NCBI RefSeq assembly: GCF_001641635.1
Contig: NZ_LUUB01000054.1
Coordinates: 117,883 to 181,882 of the forward strand
DNA from: Bradyrhizobium centrolobii
GTDB lineage: Bacteria > Pseudomonadota > Alphaproteobacteria > Rhizobiales > Xanthobacteraceae
Direction: 5' to 3'
Length of the DNA stretch: 64,000 nt
Positions within the stretch are counted from its first letter, which is position 1; each line of letters opens with the position of its first letter. A program made the position numbers and the translations under genes. This document shows, piece after piece, positions 1-9,286 of this stretch. The notes under the pieces are model-generated. The model saw only the letters and a list, made by a program, of their open reading frames with translations, ran no database searches and was not told the DNA's origin.

Positions 1-1439
1 AAGAAGGCGACCGCCGCGTCGTTGGGCATGTCGACCGGCAAGGTGTCGACGTTCTTCACCATGACGTCGGCGGCGCGCAGCAGTTCGAACGGATCGATCG
101 CATATTCGCGCGTGATGTGCTGGCCGCGACGCGCGATCTTCTCAGTGAGGATCGAGCGCTTCAGCAGCAGGACGGTGACGGCATGCGCGGCTCCGGTCGC
201 GGCCAGCAGCGGCAGCAGCATGTCGATGTTGCCGGTCAACTCGATTGCGAACATCACGCCGGTGAGCGGCGAACGCATCGTGCCGCCCATCATCGCGGCC
301 ATGCCGACCAGCGCCCAGAACGAAGCGCCACCTGGCAGGACGAGCCCCTCCATCCAGCCGGCCGTACCGCCGAGAATGAGCAGCGGCGCCAGCACGCCGC
401 CAGACGTGCCCGAGGCCAGCGCGATCACCCAGATCGCGGACTTGACCAGCAACAGCCGGATCGCCTCGTCGCGCATCATGTGGCCGGACAACAGATCAGC
501 GATGACGTCGTAACCGACGCCGAGCGCGCGCGGGTCGACGAGACCGCCGAGGCCGACGACCAGGCCGCCCAGCATCGGCCACCACATCCAGTGCAGCGGT
601 ACATGGTCGAACAGATCCTCGGCCGCATAGAGCAGCCGCGTCATCAGTCCGGATTGCAGGCCGGCAACGACGCCGACGCCGATCGCAGCCGCCAGTCCCC
701 ACCACGGCAGGTCCGGTCGCTCCGCGAACGGAAACAGCGGCCCGGTTCCGAACAGCAGTGGCCGCCATGCTGCCGAGATCACGGCGCCCGTCACGACCGG
801 CAGGAAGCTGCGCGGCTTCCATTCGAACAGCAACAGCTCGACCGCGAGCAGGACCGCCGCGATCGGCGTGCCGAAGATCGCCGTCATGCCGGCGGCCGCG
901 CCCGCGACCAGCAGCGTCTTGCGCTCGGCCGCAGTGAGATGGAAGCACTGGGCGAAGATCGAGCCGATCGCGCCGCCGGTCATGATGATCGGTCCCTCGG
1001 CGCCGAACGGACCGCCGCTGCCGATCGACACCGCCGAGGACAGCGGCTTCAGGATCGCCACCTTCGGCTGCATGCGGCTGCCGCCGATCAGGATCGCCTC
1101 GATCGCCTCGGGAATGCCGTGCCCCCGGATCTTCTCCGAGCCGAAGCGCGCCATCAGCCCGATCACGAGACCGCCGAGCGCGGGCGCCAGCACCATCCAG
1201 AGCCCCGGATGGGCGTTCGCGAGCGAGACGTTCTCTGTGCTGACCTGGCCGAACCAGACCAGGTTCGTGACCAGCGCAATCAGCTTCAGCAGCACCCCGC
1301 CGGCGCCGGCGCCGGCCCCGGCGCTGCCGACCAGCAGGGCCATGCCGATCAGGACCAGCACGCGGCGGTCGGCAGTGAAGTCTCCGAGCTTGCCGCGATG
1401 ACGCGGGAGCCCGCCGGTGATGTCCAGGGTCTGGCGCAT
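1..1439 (-). CDS. ClC-family chloride channel/transporter with CBS region (3' end cut by window)
   Basis: Membrane anion channel or H+/Cl- exchanger. Reading back from ATG 1439 gives about 479 codons with no stop, so the C-terminus lies beyond the window. A short cytosolic N-terminus is followed by hydrophobic helices. The selectivity regions are visible as GHGIPEA (about residues 106-112) and GSGGPFGAEGP (140-150), the latter keeping the gating glutamate (E148) usual in exchangers. The last residues in the window (VKNVDTLPVDMPNDAAVAFF) look like a C-terminal CBS domain. No clear Shine-Dalgarno precedes the ATG. A perfect palindrome lies 35 bp upstream at 1474-1496. Family assignment is secure; channel versus exchanger is not decided. 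Confidence 0.9.
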   Translation of the reverse strand, partial: MRQTLDITGGLPRHRGKLGDFTADRRVLVLIGMALLVGSAGAGAGAGGVLLKLIALVTNLVWFGQVSTENVSLANAHPGLWMVLAPALGGLVIGLMARFGSEKIRGHGIPEAIEAILIGGSRMQPKVAILKPLSSAVSIGSGGPFGAEGPIIMTGGAIGSIFAQCFHLTAAERKTLLVAGAAAGMTAIFGTPIAAVLLAVELLLFEWKPRSFLPVVTGAVISAAWRPLLFGTGPLFPFAERPDLPWWGLAAAIGVGVVAGLQSGLMTRLLYAAEDLFDHVPLHWMWWPMLGGLVVGLGGLVDPRALGVGYDVIADLLSGHMMRDEAIRLLLVKSAIWVIALASGTSGGVLAPLLILGGTAGWMEGLVLPGGASFWALVGMAAMMGGTMRSPLTGVMFAIELTGNIDMLLPLLAATGAAHAVTVLLLKRSILTEKIARRGQHITREYAIDPFELLRAADVMVKNVDTLPVDMPNDAAVAF

Positions 1440-1473
1440 GTTTGCTCTTGTCGGGAGGATTCTCGCGCCTGCC

Positions 1474-1496
1474 AATATATCGGGGAACGATATATT
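1474..1496. promoter_or_regulatory. Perfect 9-bp inverted repeat upstream of the ClC gene, possible operator
   Basis: The arms AATATATCG and CGATATATT are perfectly complementary around a GGGAA spacer. The site lies just upstream of the ClC start and resembles the ATATATCG element in front of the PadR gene near 12294, so a PadR-type regulator is a reasonable guess. The palindrome is seen; the binding protein is inference. Confidence 0.5.
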
Positions 1497-1576
1497 TCAA
1501 GGAATGGCTGGTATCCCCGTGCACCAAAATCAGACACGGCCGCAATTGAAACGTCCGGTTACAGTCCCCCTTGCGG

Positions 1577-1695
1577 CACATCCTTCGAGACGCCCGCTTG
1601 CAGCGGCCTCCTCAGGATGAGGTCCTGTTTTCGCGGCCGGATCCTTGACCCTCATGGCGAGGAGCACCGGGCACGGCGCGTCTCGAACCATGATG
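1577..1695. repeat. REP-type dispersed palindromic element
   Basis: Opposed segments CATCCTTCGAGACGC (left) and GCGTCTCGAACCATGATG (right) flank CCTCAGGATGAGG and CCCTCATGGCGAGG. This is the arrangement of the common Bradyrhizobium/Rhodopseudomonas intergenic element built on CATCCTTCGAGACGC and CTCAGGATGAGG. It lies between the divergently oriented ClC upstream region and the 3' end of the ThDP enzyme gene. No coding role is apparent. Confidence 0.6.
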
Positions 1696-1731
1696 CCGCG
1701 CACATTCACCGCCTCCGAAGGGCCATCGCCC

Positions 1732-3387
1732 CTACCTGTCCCGCGCCCGCAACTCGTCGACCAGCACCCGCACGTTCTCGGAATAGTCGATCGGGATCGA
1801 GATCAGGTGCACGCCGCCCTCCTTGAACGCGGCATCGAGCGTCGGCACGAAGCTGTCGATACTCTCGATCCGATGTCCTTTCGCGCCATAAGCCTTGGCG
1901 TACAGGGAGAAATCGGGATTGCCAAAGGTCATGCCGAAATCCGCAAAGTGATCGACGGCCTGCTTCCAGCGGATCATGCCGTAGGCGTTGTCTTCGAGCA
2001 CCAGAACGACAAGGTTGAGCTTGAGACGGACGGCCGTCTCCATCTCCTGGCTGTTCATCATGAAGCCGCCGTCGCCGGCGACCGCGAGCACGCGGCGGTC
2101 GGGATAGAGCATCGCCGCCATCATCGCCGACGGCAGACCGGCGCCCATCGTCGCCAGCGCATTGTCGAGCAATAGCGTGTTGGCGACGCGGGTGCGGTAG
2201 TTGCGTGCGAACCAGATCTTGTACATGCCGTTGTCGAGCGCGACGATGCCGTTCTCGGGCATCACCTGCCTGATGTCGTGCACGATGCGCTGCGGCGTCG
2301 GCGGCCAGCGCGCCTCGGTGGCGCGATCGGCGATGTGATTGAGAATTCCTTCACGCAACGGCAACAGCGCTGCTGCCTGCGGCAGCTTGCCTTCGACGCG
2401 GTCGGCCAAAAGCTCGAGACTCGGGCCGACGTCGCCGACGACCTCCGCGTCGGGAAAATAGACCTGCTCGACACTCGCCGGCGTGTAGCTGACGTGAATG
2501 ACCTTCGGGCCGGAAGGCCCCATGATGAAGGGCGGCTTCTCGACGGGATCGTGACCGATCGCCACGATCAGATCGGCTGCATCGATCGCGTCATGGACGT
2601 AGTCGCGCTCGGACAGCGCCGCGGTGCCCATATAGAGATTGGTGCCGCCGGGCACAGTGCCCTTTCCCATCTGCGTGGTGAAGAACGGCATGCCGGTCCG
2701 GCGCACGAAAGTCGCAATCCCATGTGTCGACCGCGGCCGGCTGGTCGCGGCCCCCATCATCACCAGCGGACGCTTCGCGGCCAAGATCATCTCGGCGGCG
2801 CGGTCGAGCGCGGCGCGATGGGCGACGGGGATTTCGATCGGATGAACCGGGATCACCGGGACGGACGCCACCTCCTCGCCGGCGACGTCCTCGGGCAGTT
2901 CGAGATGCACAGGCCCCGGCCGCTCCTCCATCGCTGCGCGGAAGGCATCACGCACCACCGTCGGGATGCTGGAGGCGCTGACGATCTGGCGGGCTAGTTT
3001 CGTCAGCGGCTTCATCGTCGCGACGACGTCAACGATCTGGAAGCGCGCCTGCCGGCTGCTCATGATCGCCTTCTGGCCGGTGATCAGGATCATCGGCATC
3101 GCGCCGAGATGCGCATAGGCCGCACCGGTGGACAGGTTGAGCGCGCCCGGGCCGAGTGTCGACAGGCAAACCCCCGGCTTGCCGGTCAGCCGCCCATGAG
3201 TTGCGGCCATGAAGGCTGCGGCCTGCTCGTGGCGGGTCAGGACCAGTTCGATCCGGGAGTTGCGCAGCGATTCCACCAGGTCGAGATTTTCCTCGCCGGG
3301 AACGCCGAAGATGCGGTCGACGCCCTCATTCTCCAGCGCCGCGACAAGCAGATCCGATCCCTTCACCTTGCGTGCCTGCTCGCTCAT
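1732..3387 (-). CDS. Acetolactate synthase-like thiamine-diphosphate enzyme (large subunit type)
   Basis: ThDP-dependent enzyme of the acetolactate synthase/POX group, 551 aa, probably cytosolic, condensing pyruvate or a related 2-oxoacid. The N-terminal PYR domain has VPGEENLDLVESL and the cofactor-activating glutamate in TRHEQAAAF. The C-terminal PP domain has the ThDP/Mg motif GDGGFMMNSQEMETA followed by LEDNAYGMI. The ATG at 3387 was chosen because GGGAGG sits 4 nt upstream; an upstream in-frame ATG would add 27 unconvincing residues. No small regulatory subunit gene is adjacent, which fits a catabolic or specialised paralogue better than biosynthetic IlvB. Substrate cannot be read from sequence. 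Confidence 0.88.
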   Translation of the reverse strand: MSEQARKVKGSDLLVAALENEGVDRIFGVPGEENLDLVESLRNSRIELVLTRHEQAAAFMAATHGRLTGKPGVCLSTLGPGALNLSTGAAYAHLGAMPMILITGQKAIMSSRQARFQIVDVVATMKPLTKLARQIVSASSIPTVVRDAFRAAMEERPGPVHLELPEDVAGEEVASVPVIPVHPIEIPVAHRAALDRAAEMILAAKRPLVMMGAATSRPRSTHGIATFVRRTGMPFFTTQMGKGTVPGGTNLYMGTAALSERDYVHDAIDAADLIVAIGHDPVEKPPFIMGPSGPKVIHVSYTPASVEQVYFPDAEVVGDVGPSLELLADRVEGKLPQAAALLPLREGILNHIADRATEARWPPTPQRIVHDIRQVMPENGIVALDNGMYKIWFARNYRTRVANTLLLDNALATMGAGLPSAMMAAMLYPDRRVLAVAGDGGFMMNSQEMETAVRLKLNLVVLVLEDNAYGMIRWKQAVDHFADFGMTFGNPDFSLYAKAYGAKGHRIESIDSFVPTLDAAFKEGGVHLISIPIDYSENVRVLVDELRARDR

Positions 3388-3502
3388 GTCGCCTCCCGCA
3401 TGTTCTGCTGTCTCCCGTGTTCCACGGGAGAGCGCATGGTAGCGGTCCTTGGCTCCGGCACAACTCACAATGCGGCGCGGTTGGCGCTACTCTCTCAATA
3501 TG

Positions 3503-3528
3503 GTCGTCCCGGCGAAGGCCGGGACGAC
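3503..3528. repeat. Strong hairpin (REP-like or terminator)
   Basis: GTCGTCCCGGC and GCCGGGACGAC form a perfect 11-bp stem with a GAAG loop. No U-tract follows on either strand, so a dispersed REP hairpin is more likely than an intrinsic terminator. Confidence 0.6.
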
Positions 3529-3564
3529 ATCGGGGAGATAGTATGCACACTATCTCAACAAACA

Positions 3565-3645
3565 CCGTCATTGCGAGCGCAGCGAAGCAACCCAGAATCC
3601 CTCCGCGGTGACGTCTGGATTGCTTCGCTGCGCTCGCACTGACGG
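3565..3645. repeat. Bradyrhizobium-type REP inverted repeat
   Basis: TGCGAGCGCAGCGAAGCAA (3572-3590) is perfectly complementary to the 19-nt segment at 3620-3638, separated by about 29 nt, with CGTCA and TGACGG at the outer edges. This GCGAGCGCAGCGAAGC element is widespread between genes in Bradyrhizobium. Confidence 0.75.
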
Positions 3646-4021
3646 AGTGTGGTCGACAGCGATCGTCACTCTCGTGTCCCGGACGCGCTGCAACGCGTTT
3701 ACGCTGACGCCGGCCGCGCGCTGCTCTGGTGGTCGTTTCTCGCACAGCGGGATCCAATGGCTATCAGCAATGACCGCTTCCGCGCCGGCTGGTCGGCGCT
3801 GGTGTCGGTCCTGGGCGCCCCCCGGATGACGGCCATCGCCGCCGCCCTGGGGGTCGAGGTCGGGGCCTAGGGCATGTACTGATAACGTCGGCTTCCGGGG
3901 GTAAAACGGAAGTTGCCCGCTTGGTCGTCGCCGGCTGCTTTTGACCCGCAGCGGACTCTCGTGACGGAAATTGGCTCCGCCACAGCAGACATTGATGCAG
4001 CCGTAAGCGATCGACGGGAAG

Positions 4022-4522
4022 CTACTCGGTCCGCTCGTAAGTGGTGACAACTACGATGTCTTGGCCATCTACAGTGCTTTTGAATGACGGTGTTGTCACC
4101 GTCAACTTGTTGCCCGCCGTCTCCACTTGATACGTCCGGGTGGTGCCGATCCATGACTGGACCCAGGCGATATCGACGTTGTAGATGACCTTGTTGCCTT
4201 CGGTCTTATAATTACCGCCCCACGCAAACATACTCTTGAAAAGTTCGACACGTTCCGCGTCCGTGGGGTCGGCCTTCTCGTTCTTTTTACGGTCTTGTGA
4301 CACCGCGAAGATAAGAAAGCGGCCACCCTTCGTGTAGTAGGCGTAACCCAGCGGGTGCTCGCCGAACGTAGCGGCGGTCTTGCCCGTCGCCACTTCCTTG
4401 CGAGCAAAGCTTGTCAGCTTCCACGTACCGACAATCGAGGATCCCAAATCCTCGCCTGCGACCGGTTGGGCCAACGTCAGAAGGAAAACAAGAGCTACTG
4501 CTGAGATCAGAGTGCGTTTCAC
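4022..4522 (-). CDS. Exported lipocalin-like domain protein
   Basis: 166 aa, predicted secreted or periplasmic. The GTG at 4522 is preferred: GGGAGG lies 6 nt upstream and the product then starts directly with a signal peptide (VKRTLISAVALVFLLTLAQP, cleavage near PVAG). The open frame upstream reads as non-coding. The mature part shows the lipocalin-like (PF13924-type) pattern: IVGTWKL near the start, then GYAYYTKGGRFLI, KSMFAWGGNYKTEGNKVIYNV and a terminal VTTYERTE strand. Ligand is unknown. It is the first of several exported orphan proteins in this gene-poor region. Confidence 0.78.
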   Translation of the reverse strand: MKRTLISAVALVFLLTLAQPVAGEDLGSSIVGTWKLTSFARKEVATGKTAATFGEHPLGYAYYTKGGRFLIFAVSQDRKKNEKADPTDAERVELFKSMFAWGGNYKTEGNKVIYNVDIAWVQSWIGTTRTYQVETAGNKLTVTTPSFKSTVDGQDIVVVTTYERTE

Positions 4523-4919
4523 GGTAACCTCCCAATTCGGTTGAAAGCGCCGCGACGCGTGAATTATTGCCTCCATGGAAATGAGCGAGTCGTGTGAACT
4601 GTGGGCACCGCTCGCGCTGGCAATAAAAGAATGTCGGCAATGAAGGCATGTTGGCCTGGTCTCGCGAGCGGAGACCTCGGCATTTCCTGCTTCAAAGACC
4701 AACTTCTTACAACTTACACCAGTTTACGGCTTATGTGGAGGGTATGGGCAGTTCCGGCCCTGGCCCATCGCGACGAATCCTGCCGGCCTTACTGAGATCT
4801 CCTTTCGGATGTGGAGCCGACGCGATTTGCTGGCCGCGCACCTGTGGTAGCCGCGCGGCTGGCACCTCGTCGAGTACGCCATCCGCACCTGCAATCAGTC
4901 TCTTGCGAAGAAGCGAGCC
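4523..4919. other. Interval without recognisable gene
   Basis: No gene with a plausible start or family is seen. TGGCCCATCGCGAC near 4760 recurs at about 25734, each time in intergenic debris, suggesting a shared decayed repeat. Confidence 0.4.
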
Positions 4920-5327
4920 TTAAGCCTTCAGGTCCGTGATCCTCATAATTGCGACCACGCTCCCGTCATTGTACGCCTGCTCTTTTGTGTCTTTGTTGCA
5001 GGTCCAGACAAAGTTCTTCTTCGCCGTAAAGGTCTTTCCGTCCTGGTCAAGCCGCATCTCCCCTTCAATGATATGGCAGACCATGGCATTCATCATCGGG
5101 GGACCCATGGTCTTCGATCCCGGTTGCATGATGACATCGCGCATCGAGACGGTCTTAAAACCGGGGATGATGGATGGGGTCTCGCCATCATAAGCGCGCA
5201 CCACGACACCTGGCCACGGCGTCTCATCCTTGTAGCCCGTCGTCTGAGCGGCGGCGGGCTTCACGAAGGCCGCCGAGGCCGCTGCCAATCCGATTCCCAA
5301 CGCTGACCTTCGATCGATCTTGTTCAT
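4920..5327 (-). CDS. Exported cupin-like protein with Tat-type signal
   Basis: 135 aa. The N-terminus DRRSALGIGLAAASAAF followed by KPAAAQ is a twin-arginine-like signal, so export, possibly folded, is predicted. The mature region is a short single-domain beta fold: MRDVIMQPGSKTMGPPMMNAM, then CHIIEGEMRLDQDGKTF and a terminal VVAIMRITDL strand, resembling a cupin without the usual HxH metal ligands. AGGAGAAAACG precedes the ATG. Function unknown; the cupin assignment is by fold pattern only. Confidence 0.72.
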   Translation of the reverse strand: MNKIDRRSALGIGLAAASAAFVKPAAAQTTGYKDETPWPGVVVRAYDGETPSIIPGFKTVSMRDVIMQPGSKTMGPPMMNAMVCHIIEGEMRLDQDGKTFTAKKNFVWTCNKDTKEQAYNDGSVVAIMRITDLKA

Positions 5328-5922
5328 CGTTTTCTCCTGAGGTTACGGCAGCGACCCGCCGCAGAAGCGGCGCGCGCATTTCATGGAATGTGAATTCTGG
5401 TGCGAACCGAAAAAAAGCGTCGGTCTCTTGAGAGTGCGTGCCTGCCGATGGCATTAGTCCTGTCCTCGAACGGCAATCTCGGCACGTCCCGCTTCCACGG
5501 CAACTGCATTCTATCTGACGTGCCGGAGAAACAGGTGACGCACAATGTCTCACCTTGGAAGACCGGACCACGGTGTTGGCAGGTTCACTGCCGGCCAGCC
5601 GATATGGCAAGTCAGCGTCACTGACCGGCCCCGGCAGTAAGTGCGCTGCCACACCCGATTGCTGACGACTGCGGCTCCCTGGAATGTCCGGATTTGGCCC
5701 TTTCGCTGCCGCGCAGTAATTACGTTGCCTTGGGAGCGAAGCGGACATCAACTGGCAGGCGCAGCCCGCAGACTCGGTCGAAAATGACCCGAAGCCGAAG
5801 TTGGGTGTATGATATCGTTATCATCGCAGAACTTTGGACAGCCATCGCCGAGTTGTCAAAGGACGTGCACGAGGCAGCGTGTCTGGCCACTTCCGATCCG
5901 CTAGATGGACCTCGGGGTGCCT
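5328..5922. other. Interval of decayed repeat sequence
   Basis: No supported gene. Around 5738-5800 it has AGCGAAGCGGACATCAAC followed about 40 nt later by AAAATGACCCGAAG. The same two blocks with similar spacing occur at 24314-24375, so this is a dispersed remnant rather than unique sequence. Confidence 0.45.
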
Positions 5923-7260
5923 TCAGCTCCGCATGAAGCCTTCGCACTCGCCTTCGGCCCATGCGAGCGTGTTTTCCATCGTCTCGCCCTGGTAATAACG
6001 CAGGCACATCTTGGTCAGCGTTGCGTGTACGTAAATCTGCTGCGCGATCTTTGGCGGCGCAGGAAAAGCCGCGATCGACAGAGTCTGGTGCTTGTACGGG
6101 TTCGGATAGTGATAGAGCGTGCCTTTCGGCGGCTCGGCCTCAGCCCATGCCTTCAACGTTGTCATTTTCTCGTAGGCCGGCAGATCAAAGCCGCCACTCG
6201 CGTTCACGAGCTTTTCAATCGATTCAGGCGTTGAGAGATACGTCAGCAGGCTCTTTGCGGCTTCCTTGTTCTTCGAGAAATTCCAAACGCTCCAGAAGAA
6301 GGGGAGGTAGGGAGCAAACCGGCCCTTCGGCCCGGATGGGAAGCCGTGAGTCCAGCATTGCGCGGCAACGTCCGGCGCATCACGCTTGGCCACCGCCCAG
6401 GCGCTCGGCGGATTCATGATCATCGCGCCCCTGCCGGAAATCAGCCATTTGTTGTTGGAGGCGTCATCCCAGGACGGCACATCGGGCGGCAGGAAGGCGA
6501 TGAGCTTCTTGTAAAATTCGAGCGCCTGTCGCACCGCGTCGGTCTTGACGGTGAGATTCCCCTTTGCGTCGACGAGCTCAGCTCCGAATGACTGGAAGAT
6601 GGTGCCGGCCGTATCCACGCTATCGGTGGTCTCGCCGAGACCGATGCCGAATGCGTAGCCGCCTTTTTGGCAAGCTTCCGCCGCCTTCAAGAAGGTGTCC
6701 AGCGTCCAGTTCTCGGCCTTGGGAGGCGAGCCCGCAGGATACATCTGCTGCACATCGATATTGGCATATTTCTTCATCAGGTCGATACGCGAGCAGGGAC
6801 CTTTGATTTGGCTACCGCTGCAGGCGGGAACGGCGAGCCAGTTGCCATCGGCCTGGCCAAGAAATTTGACCGTCTCGTTGACGTCGCCGTTCCGTTTGAT
6901 GATCGGCTCCATGATGTCGTTGACCGGCTCAAGCAGTTCGGCATACGCGTGCGGCTGCCACGTCGCGGACGCCAGGATGTCGTGGCCGGATTTCGCTTGC
7001 GCTTCGGTGGGCATCGTCAGAAGCAGTTTGTTGCCCTGGCTGGTGATGTAGTCGATCTGAACTTCGACTTTCTCCTTTTGCGCCCATTCATTGACGAGAT
7101 CGGTCGAGGTCTTGTTCGCTCCGGGCACCCAGTGATCCCAGAAGCCGATCGTCAGTTTGCCAGCCGCGTAGGCACCGCGCACATAAGGCGCAGCGACAAC
7201 TGCCACGGATGTGGCGGCCGTGGCCGCTACGAATTGTCGTCGAGACAGATTTTGTGACAT
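5923..7260 (-). CDS. ABC transporter extracellular solute-binding protein (family 1, Tat signal)
   Basis: 445 aa periplasmic binding protein of the carbohydrate type. N-terminal SRRQFVAATAATSVAVVAA is a twin-arginine signal. The mature part starts KLTIGFWDHWVPG and continues with the long bilobal pattern of family 1 solute-binding proteins (DILASATWQPHAYAELLEPV; FLPPDVPSWDDASNNKWLISGRGAM; FAPYLPFFWSVWNFSKNKEAA). GGGAGG precedes the ATG. No permease or ATPase gene lies within several kb on either side, so it is an orphan or its partners are elsewhere. Ligand unknown. Confidence 0.88.
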   Translation of the reverse strand: MSQNLSRRQFVAATAATSVAVVAAPYVRGAYAAGKLTIGFWDHWVPGANKTSTDLVNEWAQKEKVEVQIDYITSQGNKLLLTMPTEAQAKSGHDILASATWQPHAYAELLEPVNDIMEPIIKRNGDVNETVKFLGQADGNWLAVPACSGSQIKGPCSRIDLMKKYANIDVQQMYPAGSPPKAENWTLDTFLKAAEACQKGGYAFGIGLGETTDSVDTAGTIFQSFGAELVDAKGNLTVKTDAVRQALEFYKKLIAFLPPDVPSWDDASNNKWLISGRGAMIMNPPSAWAVAKRDAPDVAAQCWTHGFPSGPKGRFAPYLPFFWSVWNFSKNKEAAKSLLTYLSTPESIEKLVNASGGFDLPAYEKMTTLKAWAEAEPPKGTLYHYPNPYKHQTLSIAAFPAPPKIAQQIYVHATLTKMCLRYYQGETMENTLAWAEGECEGFMRS

Positions 7261-8308
7261 CTGCTACCTCCCTGCTGATCCATTTGCTGGTTTATTTTTG
7301 CTCGTTCTGGCCTCCTCTGGCGCCGCGCTAAAAAGGAAGAGCAAACCCGTAGCGATTTGCGTCGCGTACCAAGACAGAATTGGTTGCTAAAACTGCAAGT
7401 TATCTCACTTGCGGCCACTCTGCATCGTCGCCTTGCATCACCGCAAGCGATGCAATCCGGCAGTCACGCTGTCCTAACGCCCACCACGCTTTCATCTGGT
7501 CCTTTTCAGAGGCGAAAGTCTTGTTGCCCAAATGCAGTGCCTCCGCTCGTGGCCCGAATCTGCCATGACAGACGGGCAGAGCATGTCGGCTCTGCCCGGT
7601 TGCTTCGAACAGCTCCTTCAGCTTTTGCTCGTTTCTCGGCAGCTGCCTTCGCACTCCGAAGGATGAGCGGAGCAAGCACCCTGGCGATCCCGTGGGCTTC
7701 TACTTCGAGGGCGATCGTTACGCGCGACCGCTTACTGTCAAGTCACGCGCGCGATGTCTCTTCCTGGCCCAAGGCCGACATGCGGCCATCTTGGCTTCAA
7801 CGTCGCCTTCCGGGGGCAAAGCGGACGCGGCGAATTTGAGACGTCCTAGGAAGGGCCGGTTCAAGGCCGGTTCCAGGCGACTTCAAAATCGTCCCTTGAG
7901 GGGGGTGACATTTGAACCTGCGCGAGGTGACATTTGAAATTGCGCGCTACAGTGGGGCCGCAATATCACCGCAAGACTTGACGCACAGACTCCGGGCGCC
8001 AGGACCACACGATTTTGCCGTACGCGAGCCGCACCGGTCGTGTGCGCGCGGCCTTCGCTCACGGTTGCCCGCCCTGCGAAGCCATTCGCGCCGATGCTGC
8101 CGGCGTCCACCGCCGCCCGGCCCGCGTGTCGTGACGATCGCGATACGCCCCTCTTCCTTGGGCCGGAGTGAGGCAAATATACGACAATTCCGAAATTCGG
8201 CAAAGTGGAATATCTTTGCGCCAGCGAGTTGACCCAGCGCTCGCGTGTTTTGCCCGTCGGGCAACACAAGGACTTGTAGCCGGGATGGAGCGGCTGTTTT
8301 GCCGGACG
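7261..8308. other. 1-kb gene-poor interval with mobile-element debris
   Basis: No confident gene. A minus-strand frame (7400-7675, 91 aa, ending QGDDAEWPQVR) is open but unrecognised and has no RBS. 7904-7946 is an IS21-like terminal repeat. 7947-8270 resembles a decayed dispersed element, ending in TTGCCCG-T-CGGGCAA next to the 3' end of the LysR gene. Confidence 0.45.
7904..7946. mobile_element. Tandem terminal repeats of a lost IS21-like element
   Basis: Two 21-nt copies beginning GGTGACATTTGAA and ending TGCGCG start at 7904 and 7926 (22-bp period, about 19 of 21 identical). Short repeats of GGTGACATTT-type sequence are typical of IS21-family ends. No istA/istB is present, so only an end remains. 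Confidence 0.5.
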
Positions 8309-9187
8309 TCAGGATGCCCGCCCCAAGCGTGCCTGAAGGAACTCGATGAACCGCTGCGTCTTAGTCGGCAACAGCCGCGTTGCCGTGATGGCGTAGACGG
8401 AGACTGGCGATGCCTCCCACTTTGGCAGCACGCGGCGCAGCCGGCCACGCGCCAGATCATCGGATGCGATAGCCTCCGACAATAGCGCAATGCCCTGGTC
8501 GTGGATCGCCAGACGGCAGATCATGCCAACGCTGTTGAGCGTGAAGCGGCCCTTCACGGCGACATCGATCTTCTTCGCCCCGGACTGCAGCGTCCAGGAC
8601 CCTGCCCTCGGCATGCACAAGCACTGGTGACGGATGAGATCGGCAGGTTCTCTCGGCTCCCCGGCATGCTTGAGGTAACCCGGCGAGGCATAGAGGTAAC
8701 GCGGCACGCGAGCGAGTTGGCGCGCGATCAGGCCGGAATCGGAGAGTTCGCCCATTCGGATCGCCACATCGAACGGCTCGGCCACGAGATCGACCCGTCG
8801 CGGAGTGAGGTCCAATTCGAAGCTGATGCCCGGATAGCGCCGGGCAAATTCAGCTAACAGCGGCGTCAAGTAGATAGCGGCGAAATCCACCGGCAGCGAG
8901 ACACGCAGTACCCCGCTTGGCCGCGCCACCATCTCGCCAAGCTGCTCATGGGCGAGACGCGCCTCTTCGACGATGCGCATCGATCGTTCGAAATAGAGTT
9001 GCCCGGCCTCCGTCAGCTCGATCTTTCGTGTCGTGCGGTTGAGGAGCCGCAACCCGATCGCCTTCTCCAGCGCGCCGATCCGGCGCGACAGCGTCGAGTT
9101 CGGCACGCCGATCGCCTCGGCGGCCCGGCGAAAACTCCTGGCCTTCGCCACCTCCACGAACAAGGCCATGTCATTGAGGTACTCCAT
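8309..9187 (-). CDS. LysR-family transcriptional regulator
   Basis: 292 aa. The N-terminal winged HTH (residues about 4-62: MALFVEVAKARSFRRAAEAI, then STLSRRIGALEKAIGLRLLN) is followed by a LysR substrate-binding domain (LRVSLPVDFAAIYLTPLLAEF; DVAIRMGELSDSGLIARQL). It belongs to the CrgA-like subgroup. It is divergent from the Old Yellow Enzyme gene starting at 9287 with 99 bp between them, the classical arrangement for a LysR controlling the neighbouring operon. The inducer is unknown. Confidence 0.93.
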   Translation of the reverse strand: MEYLNDMALFVEVAKARSFRRAAEAIGVPNSTLSRRIGALEKAIGLRLLNRTTRKIELTEAGQLYFERSMRIVEEARLAHEQLGEMVARPSGVLRVSLPVDFAAIYLTPLLAEFARRYPGISFELDLTPRRVDLVAEPFDVAIRMGELSDSGLIARQLARVPRYLYASPGYLKHAGEPREPADLIRHQCLCMPRAGSWTLQSGAKKIDVAVKGRFTLNSVGMICRLAIHDQGIALLSEAIASDDLARGRLRRVLPKWEASPVSVYAITATRLLPTKTQRFIEFLQARLGRAS

Positions 9188-9286
9188 CCCGATTGCTCCA
9201 ATAATGGATCACTCAATTCAACTATGATACCTTTATCCCATTTTTGATCGTAGCCACAATGCACTCCACAACTGGAGAGCATACTT

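Larger units (their letters stand above)
3388..4021. other. Gene-poor interval with repeats and possible gene debris
   Basis: No supported gene. Besides the two repeats listed separately, 3649-3870 carries an open plus-strand frame ending LGAPRMTAIAAALGVEVGA that reads somewhat like protein but has no recognised family, no RBS, and begins inside repeat sequence. The stretch 3890-3990 resembles other decayed intergenic segments in this window (agcggac-type motifs). Confidence 0.4.

Noticed and set aside
496..1581. 361-codon minus-strand open frame overlapping the ClC gene
   Set aside because: It is the +1 shadow of the real ClC reading frame; the product is Arg/Gly/Asp-rich without membrane helices.
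117..1826. Very long open frame on the plus strand opposite the ClC gene
   Set aside because: High-GC shadow frame: composition dominated by Arg, Gln, Asp, Ala and His with no domain; the minus strand carries clear ClC motifs.
3649..3870. 73-codon plus-strand frame
   Set aside because: Starts inside a REP element, has no RBS and no recognised family; noted only as possible debris.
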